Assembly: GCA_036378995.1 (NCBI GenBank)
Contig: DASUVJ010000020.1
Coordinates: 1-9,396, forward strand
Length of the DNA: 9,396 bases
DNA from: DASUVJ01 sp036378995
GTDB lineage: Bacteria; Patescibacteriota; Saccharimonadia; Saccharimonadales; Saccharimonadaceae
Reading direction: 5' to 3'
The notes beneath the pieces are model-generated. The model ran no database searches. It was not told the DNA's origin and worked only from the letters and a program-made list of their open reading frames with translations. The translations under genes and the position numbers were made by a program. Shown one piece after another: positions 6,401-9,396 of the stretch (position 1 is its first letter; every line of letters starts with the position of its first letter).

Positions 6401-7291
6401 TTAATTGCCCAGTAATTTTTGGATTCGCTGAAAGTCAGCATCGCTCTTGAACTTAATGACAATTTGGCCGGCGCCCTTGGCATTCGTCTTGACGGATACG
6501 GGCGTCGCGAAGCGCTTCTCTAACTGGCGAGTATTCTCTTCGTAGGGCGTTGCATTGATCGTGCGGGTTTTCTTGTTTTCAATCGCCTCATGCCCATTCT
6601 TTTTGAGCTGAACAATGAATTGTTCAATCTTACGGGCGCTCCACTCCTCTTTCAGGATAGTTGGAAGCACCTCTTCGATAATGCCAGGTTCAAGGTTAAT
6701 GAGCGGACGTGCCTGACCTTCGCGAAGTCGACCGTCAGCAAGCGCGCTGCGAACAGACTCCGGCAGTCGTAGTAACCGCAGGGTGTTACTGATTGTGCTA
6801 ACAGACTTGCCGCCAACACGCTGCCCAATCTGATCAAGTGTCAAATTAAACTGATCGCGAAGTTTTAGGTACGCCGTCGCTGTTTCTAGAACGTTAAGAT
6901 CCCGGCGCTGAAGATTTTCGATCAAAGATAATTCAAGCTTGTGCTGGTTGCTGAGCGTGCGAACCAGTGCAGGAACCTTAGCGAGGCCTGCGCGCAGTGC
7001 TGCCCTATAGCGGCGCTCACCGGCAACGATCTGGTATTTACCGCCCTTAGGTGTCACAACGATCGGCTGGAGAATACCGTGCTCCTTAATGGATTCGGCA
7101 AGTTCGCTTAGCGCCTCTTCGTCAAAGTGGCGACGTGGCTGATCAGGATCGGCAGCGATTTCATCCAACTTTATGTGGCGAAGATCACTGACCTGGTCAT
7201 CCTGCTGAGCAGTAGGGTCGAACGACTCATCGAGCAGTTCTGTCGGAATCAACGAATCAAACCCACGTCCAAGTCCTTTTTTAGCCGACAC
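6401..7291 (-). CDS. parB: Chromosome partitioning protein ParB
   Basis: ParB is a CTP-dependent DNA clamp that loads at parS sites and spreads, marking the origin region for ParA and SMC. The N-terminal GLGRGFDSLIP (6-16) is the ParA-stimulating peptide seen in chromosomal ParBs. The CTP-binding domain (about 37-130) contains QPRRHF, GERRYRA (91-97) and ENLQRRDLN (125-133). A helix-turn-helix lies near 149-170. After a variable linker, the C-terminal dimerisation region (about 250-296) closes the protein. The 296 residues are normal for a chromosomal ParB. The start is a GTG with a full TAAGGAGGTG ribosome site seven bases upstream, inside the parA 3' end. parA and parB overlap by 11 bases, so the two are translationally coupled. 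Confidence 0.95.
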   Translation of the reverse strand: MSAKKGLGRGFDSLIPTELLDESFDPTAQQDDQVSDLRHIKLDEIAADPDQPRRHFDEEALSELAESIKEHGILQPIVVTPKGGKYQIVAGERRYRAALRAGLAKVPALVRTLSNQHKLELSLIENLQRRDLNVLETATAYLKLRDQFNLTLDQIGQRVGGKSVSTISNTLRLLRLPESVRSALADGRLREGQARPLINLEPGIIEEVLPTILKEEWSARKIEQFIVQLKKNGHEAIENKKTRTINATPYEENTRQLEKRFATPVSVKTNAKGAGQIVIKFKSDADFQRIQKLLGN

Positions 7292-8042
7292 GTTCTAGCA
7301 CCTCCTTAGTGACGGCCTTATACGCCCGTGCACCCTTTGAAAACTTATCATACGCTCCTACCGGCACACCGTGGCTTGGGGCTTCAGCAAGGCGAATATT
7401 TCGCGGAATAGTCGTCTTGAATACTTTGCCGGGAAAATGCTTTTTGATCTCTTCGTGTACCTGTCCAGAAAGAGTCGTGCGGCCGTCTACCATAGTAGGA
7501 AGTACACCGATAAGGTCAAGGGTCGGGTTCATGCTTTTTCGGACGAGCTTCATCGTCTCAAGTAGCTGCCCTAGCCCCTCGAGCGCATAAAACTCCGCCT
7601 GTACTGGCAACAGTACATAGCGCGCAGCAATAAGTCCATTCACCGTAAGCAGACTTAGACTTGGAGGGCTGTCAATGATGATAAAATCATAGCCTTTAAC
7701 AGTATCGATTGCATTCTTCAGACGCGAAAAACGACGGTTTGCCTGTGCAAGCTCTACTTCTGTATTGGCAAGATGCGGCGTCGCAGGAGCCAAAAATAAA
7801 TTCTTATGGCTTGTCTCAATGACTACATCAGCGAGTAGCTTCGTCTCAAGGATAACATCCGTCATAGTTGCCTCGAGCGATTGTTTGTCGACACCGAGAC
7901 CGCTTGTGGCATTTCCCTGCGGATCGAAGTCGATGAGCAGGGTACGCTTGCCCTTTTTAGCCAAATAATACGCGATATTGACCGCGCTCGTCGTTTTGCC
8001 TACCCCGCCCTTTTGATTGGTAACTGAAATTACTGTTGCCAC
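7281..8042 (-). CDS. parA: Chromosome partitioning ATPase ParA
   Basis: ParA is a Walker-type ATPase that binds DNA as an ATP dimer and moves ParB-parS complexes along the nucleoid. The deviant Walker A reads KGGVGKTT at 11-18, with signature Lys11 and catalytic Lys16. IDFDPQGN (37-44) forms Walker A', and YDFIIIDSPPSL (118-129) is the Walker B region. At 253 residues, without an N-terminal DNA-binding extension, it is the short Soj type found on chromosomes, not the long plasmid P1 type. The start is GTG at 8042. Only AGAGGG, about 11 bases upstream, could act as its ribosome site. An extended -10 element lies 28-36 bases upstream. It overlaps parB and forms a two-gene operon with it. Confidence 0.95.
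   Translation of the reverse strand: MATVISVTNQKGGVGKTTSAVNIAYYLAKKGKRTLLIDFDPQGNATSGLGVDKQSLEATMTDVILETKLLADVVIETSHKNLFLAPATPHLANTEVELAQANRRFSRLKNAIDTVKGYDFIIIDSPPSLSLLTVNGLIAARYVLLPVQAEFYALEGLGQLLETMKLVRKSMNPTLDLIGVLPTMVDGRTTLSGQVHEEIKKHFPGKVFKTTIPRNIRLAEAPSHGVPVGAYDKFSKGARAYKAVTKEVLERVG
7299..7308 (-). promoter_or_regulatory. Strong ribosome binding site for parB
   Basis: The minus strand reads TAAGGAGGTG, a ten-base match to the end of 16S rRNA, seven bases before the parB GTG. It lies in the last codons of parA. It fixes the parB start and probably offsets the weaker GTG start codon. Confidence 0.75.
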
Positions 8043-8069
8043 GTATTGGTTTTCCCTCTTCTTTCACCT

Positions 8070-8078
8070 ATTGTAGCA
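8070..8078 (-). promoter_or_regulatory. Extended -10 promoter for parA-parB
   Basis: The minus strand reads TGCTACAAT, a TGn extension plus TACAAT, predicting a start near 8063 and a leader of about 20 bases before the parA GTG. No -35 match is seen because the rplU terminator hairpin occupies that place. It would give parAB its own unit separate from rplU. Confidence 0.55.
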
Positions 8079-8085
8079 TGAGCGC

Positions 8086-8118
8086 AATCAAAAATCCCCG
8101 CTCTTTTGCGGGGATTTT
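8086..8118 (-). terminator. Rho-independent terminator after rplU
   Basis: AAAATCCCCGC (8091-8101) and GCGGGGATTTT (8108-8118) form a perfect 11-pair stem with a six-base loop. On the minus strand it is followed by a run of five T, interrupted by G, and begins seven bases after the rplU stop. On the plus strand the T-run is only four bases long and no upstream plus-strand gene needs it. Confidence 0.88.
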
Positions 8119-8125
8119 GGAAAGA

Positions 8126-8431
8126 TTATTTGATTGAAGTAACTTCGATCTTCGAGTACTTCTGGCGGTGGCCATTTTCCTTGTGTACACGCTTCTTTGA
8201 TTTGTAGCGGATCACACGGACTTTGTCACCTTTTACGAGGTCTTCAACGACCTTAGCGGTAACTTTCACACCTTTTACCAAAGGCGCGCCAACGGTAGTC
8301 TTATCACCGTCAATCACCAATAGTGCGTCGAGTGTGAGCTCTTTAGTTCCTTCCGGGAGGAGGTCCACCAGGAGGGTCTCTTTTTCGCTGACAACAAACT
8401 GTTTGCCACCGATCTTAACGACTGCTTTCAT
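8126..8431 (-). CDS. rplU: 50S ribosomal protein L21
   Basis: L21 binds 23S rRNA in the large subunit. The 101-residue length is typical. The start MKAVVKIGGKQFVV, the LPEG and GAPLVKG segments, and the basic RYKSKKRVHKENGHRQ stretch (about 75-90) leading to the C-terminal strand are the family pattern. The ATG at 8431 has AAGGA six bases upstream. It is a single-gene unit, with a near-consensus promoter directly after the galU-like gene and a perfect hairpin terminator after its stop. rpmA (L27), which usually follows rplU in bacteria, is absent; parA-parB comes next. The predicted leader of about 27 bases is too short for an elaborate autoregulatory structure. Confidence 0.96.
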   Translation of the reverse strand: MKAVVKIGGKQFVVSEKETLLVDLLPEGTKELTLDALLVIDGDKTTVGAPLVKGVKVTAKVVEDLVKGDKVRVIRYKSKKRVHKENGHRQKYSKIEVTSIK

Positions 8432-8464
8432 TATGATTCCTTATTTTATTAATCAATCTCGTCA

Positions 8465-8493
8465 ATTGTAACAGATATGCCGTCCGCTGACAA
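8465..8493 (-). promoter_or_regulatory. Strong promoter for rplU
   Basis: On the minus strand TTGTCA (8493-8488, five of six to the -35 consensus) is followed after exactly 17 bases by TACAAT (8470-8465), preceded by the TGn extension at 8473-8471. The predicted start is near 8458, giving a leader of about 27 bases. It is the best promoter in the window and starts four bases beyond the upstream gene's stop codon. Confidence 0.75.
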
Positions 8494-8496
8494 GGG

Positions 8497-9312
8497 TTAG
8501 ACACCCCCATGAACGACGTTGTTGGCGTGCAGCCAGCTCTCAACACTCCCGCCGTCAAGATACCTTCCCTGCGCCTCCATTACCTTGAGTGATCCGCCGT
8601 TCATAACATACTGATTAATGGGCTCGGTAATGTAATACTCACCGGAGAGGACTAACTCAGCATAATGCGAGACTGCCATGAGCAAATCATGGTTTAGAAC
8701 ATACTTGCTCACGTTAATCAGTGTACTCGGCGCTTGCTCAGGCGCAGGCTTTTCGACAATACGAACAAATTCACTCGAAGCATTGGTTTCGATTACTCCG
8801 TACCGACTAACATGTTCGCGCGGAATATTAACACCGAGCATAGCATTGCCGTTCTCCGGGGTTGCTGCGATCATGCGAGCGACCTCGCTACTGCCATCGG
8901 CGTTATAGATAAAATCATCCCCCATAAGCACTACTACCGACTCACCTGGCTGAATATACGGAGCAACAAGGCCCACTGGAATAGCCGTGCCGTACTTGCC
9001 ATTAGCGTCCTGGGTAACATAGTGAAAATTCACCCCGCTAGGAGGCGCTACGACTGGCAGCATGTCTTCTTTACCGGCAGCGATAAGGTACGTGTTTAAA
9101 GATCCGTTGTCGCTATAATACGCCTGCAGCTGAGAGCTCTCTTCACTTACAACAAAATAAATATCGGTGATGCCAGCTTTTATACAATCCTGCACGACAT
9201 AATCCACAAGTGGACGGTTTCCGATCGGCAACATGCATTTTTCAACGGCTTTGGTGATAGGTAGCCGGCGCGTCCCCCAGCCAGCAACAGGAGTAATAGC
9301 TTTCGTAATCAT
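8497..9312 (-). CDS. UTP-glucose-1-phosphate uridylyltransferase-like nucleotidyltransferase
   Basis: This is a nucleotide-sugar pyrophosphorylase of the GalU/RmlA superfamily. Most likely it makes UDP-glucose from UTP and glucose-1-phosphate for envelope glycans. The nucleotide-binding signature is VAGWGTRRLPITKAVEKCMLP (9-29 overall), where GalU usually has PKEMLP. The Lys is retained, but the flanking Pro and Glu are Glu24 and Cys26. Further landmarks are GKYGTAIPVGL (105-115), the metal-binding LMGDDFIY (129-136), YGVIE (171-175), EKP (187-189), GEYYITEPINQYV (224-236) and the C-terminal GRYLDGGSVESWLHANNVV region. At 271 residues it is shorter than E. coli GalU (about 300). Substrate is inferred, so I give no symbol. 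The ATG at 9312 has only a weak GGA upstream. The next gene upstream ends 12 bases away, so the two may be co-transcribed. Confidence 0.82.
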   Translation of the reverse strand: MITKAITPVAGWGTRRLPITKAVEKCMLPIGNRPLVDYVVQDCIKAGITDIYFVVSEESSQLQAYYSDNGSLNTYLIAAGKEDMLPVVAPPSGVNFHYVTQDANGKYGTAIPVGLVAPYIQPGESVVVLMGDDFIYNADGSSEVARMIAATPENGNAMLGVNIPREHVSRYGVIETNASSEFVRIVEKPAPEQAPSTLINVSKYVLNHDLLMAVSHYAELVLSGEYYITEPINQYVMNGGSLKVMEAQGRYLDGGSVESWLHANNVVHGGV

Positions 9313-9324
9313 AGATCCAGTGTA

Positions 9325-9396
9325 CTAGATTTGACCACCGCTATACAGAACGACCATAATAACTACAAGTGAAAGCATGCCGCCCACCTTCATGAG
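9325..9396 (-). CDS. C-terminal tail of a probable membrane protein (partial)
   Basis: The last 23 codons of an open frame run in from the right edge and end in TAG at 9327-9325. The visible tail is hydrophobic, with the core GGMLSLVVIMVVLYSGG, consistent with a final transmembrane helix. It ends 12 bases before the GalU-like ATG on the same strand, as in an operon. A tail like this occurs in many transporters, and I cannot name the family. It could also be a chance open stretch. Confidence 0.45.
   Translation of the reverse strand, partial: LMKVGGMLSLVVIMVVLYSGGQI

Noticed and set aside
6384..6419. A/T-only hairpin between lepB and parB as a bidirectional terminator
   Set aside because: The stem is about six A-T pairs with a nine-base loop, too weak to call as a terminator.
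95..8042. Alternative genetic code with TGA as glycine or tryptophan
   Set aside because: All genes are complete under the standard code, with Trp and Gly encoded normally and no in-frame TGA required.

Overview
The window looks like a stretch of core chromosome from a member of the Patescibacteria/CPR, most likely Candidatus Saccharibacteria (TM7). This is an inference from the gene set and order (L31 tail-prfA-prmC, an LCP protein next to an HtrA protease, lepB beside parAB), the mid-range base composition by eye, very short intergenic gaps, and protein variants unlike those of model bacteria. No 16S rRNA or other decisive marker is present. The standard genetic code fits: no gene needs TGA read as an amino acid. 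It is also notable that none of the twelve visible stop codons is TGA.

Layout. Bases 1-25 are the end of a gene that looks like ribosomal protein L31 (rpmE), followed by a strong intrinsic terminator. Its T-run abuts an extended -10 promoter for prfA (release factor 1). prmC overlaps the end of prfA and encodes the methyltransferase expected to modify that release factor. prmC converges tail-to-tail, with overlapping stop codons, on a minus-strand cluster transcribed from about 5685 down to 1979: an LCP (LytR-CpsA-Psr) cell-wall protein, an unrecognised polytopic membrane protein, and a membrane-anchored HtrA-type serine protease. The likely terminator of this cluster lies antisense inside the 3' end of prmC. 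lepB (signal peptidase I) diverges from the LCP gene across about 100 bases and converges on parB. The last third is all minus strand: galU-like nucleotidyltransferase, rplU (L21) with its own strong promoter and terminator, and the overlapping parA-parB pair. A hydrophobic C-terminal tail of a further minus-strand gene enters at the right edge.

How the genes fit together. prfA/prmC and rplU (with the L31 tail) serve translation. LCP, lepB, HtrA, the unknown membrane protein and the GalU-like enzyme are cell-envelope functions: polymer attachment to the wall, signal-peptide removal, envelope proteolysis and UDP-sugar supply. parAB is chromosome segregation. No intergenic stretch exceeds about 100 bases. 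I saw no tRNA, rRNA, CRISPR array, insertion sequence, phage gene or consensus parS site.

I do not see a clear undescribed system. The more interesting signals are small: a terminator embedded antisense in an opposing gene, a recurrent TGnTA(C/T)AAT extended -10 promoter, one nearly leaderless gene, altered motifs in PrmC and LCP, and a conserved-looking membrane protein of unknown function between the LCP and HtrA genes.
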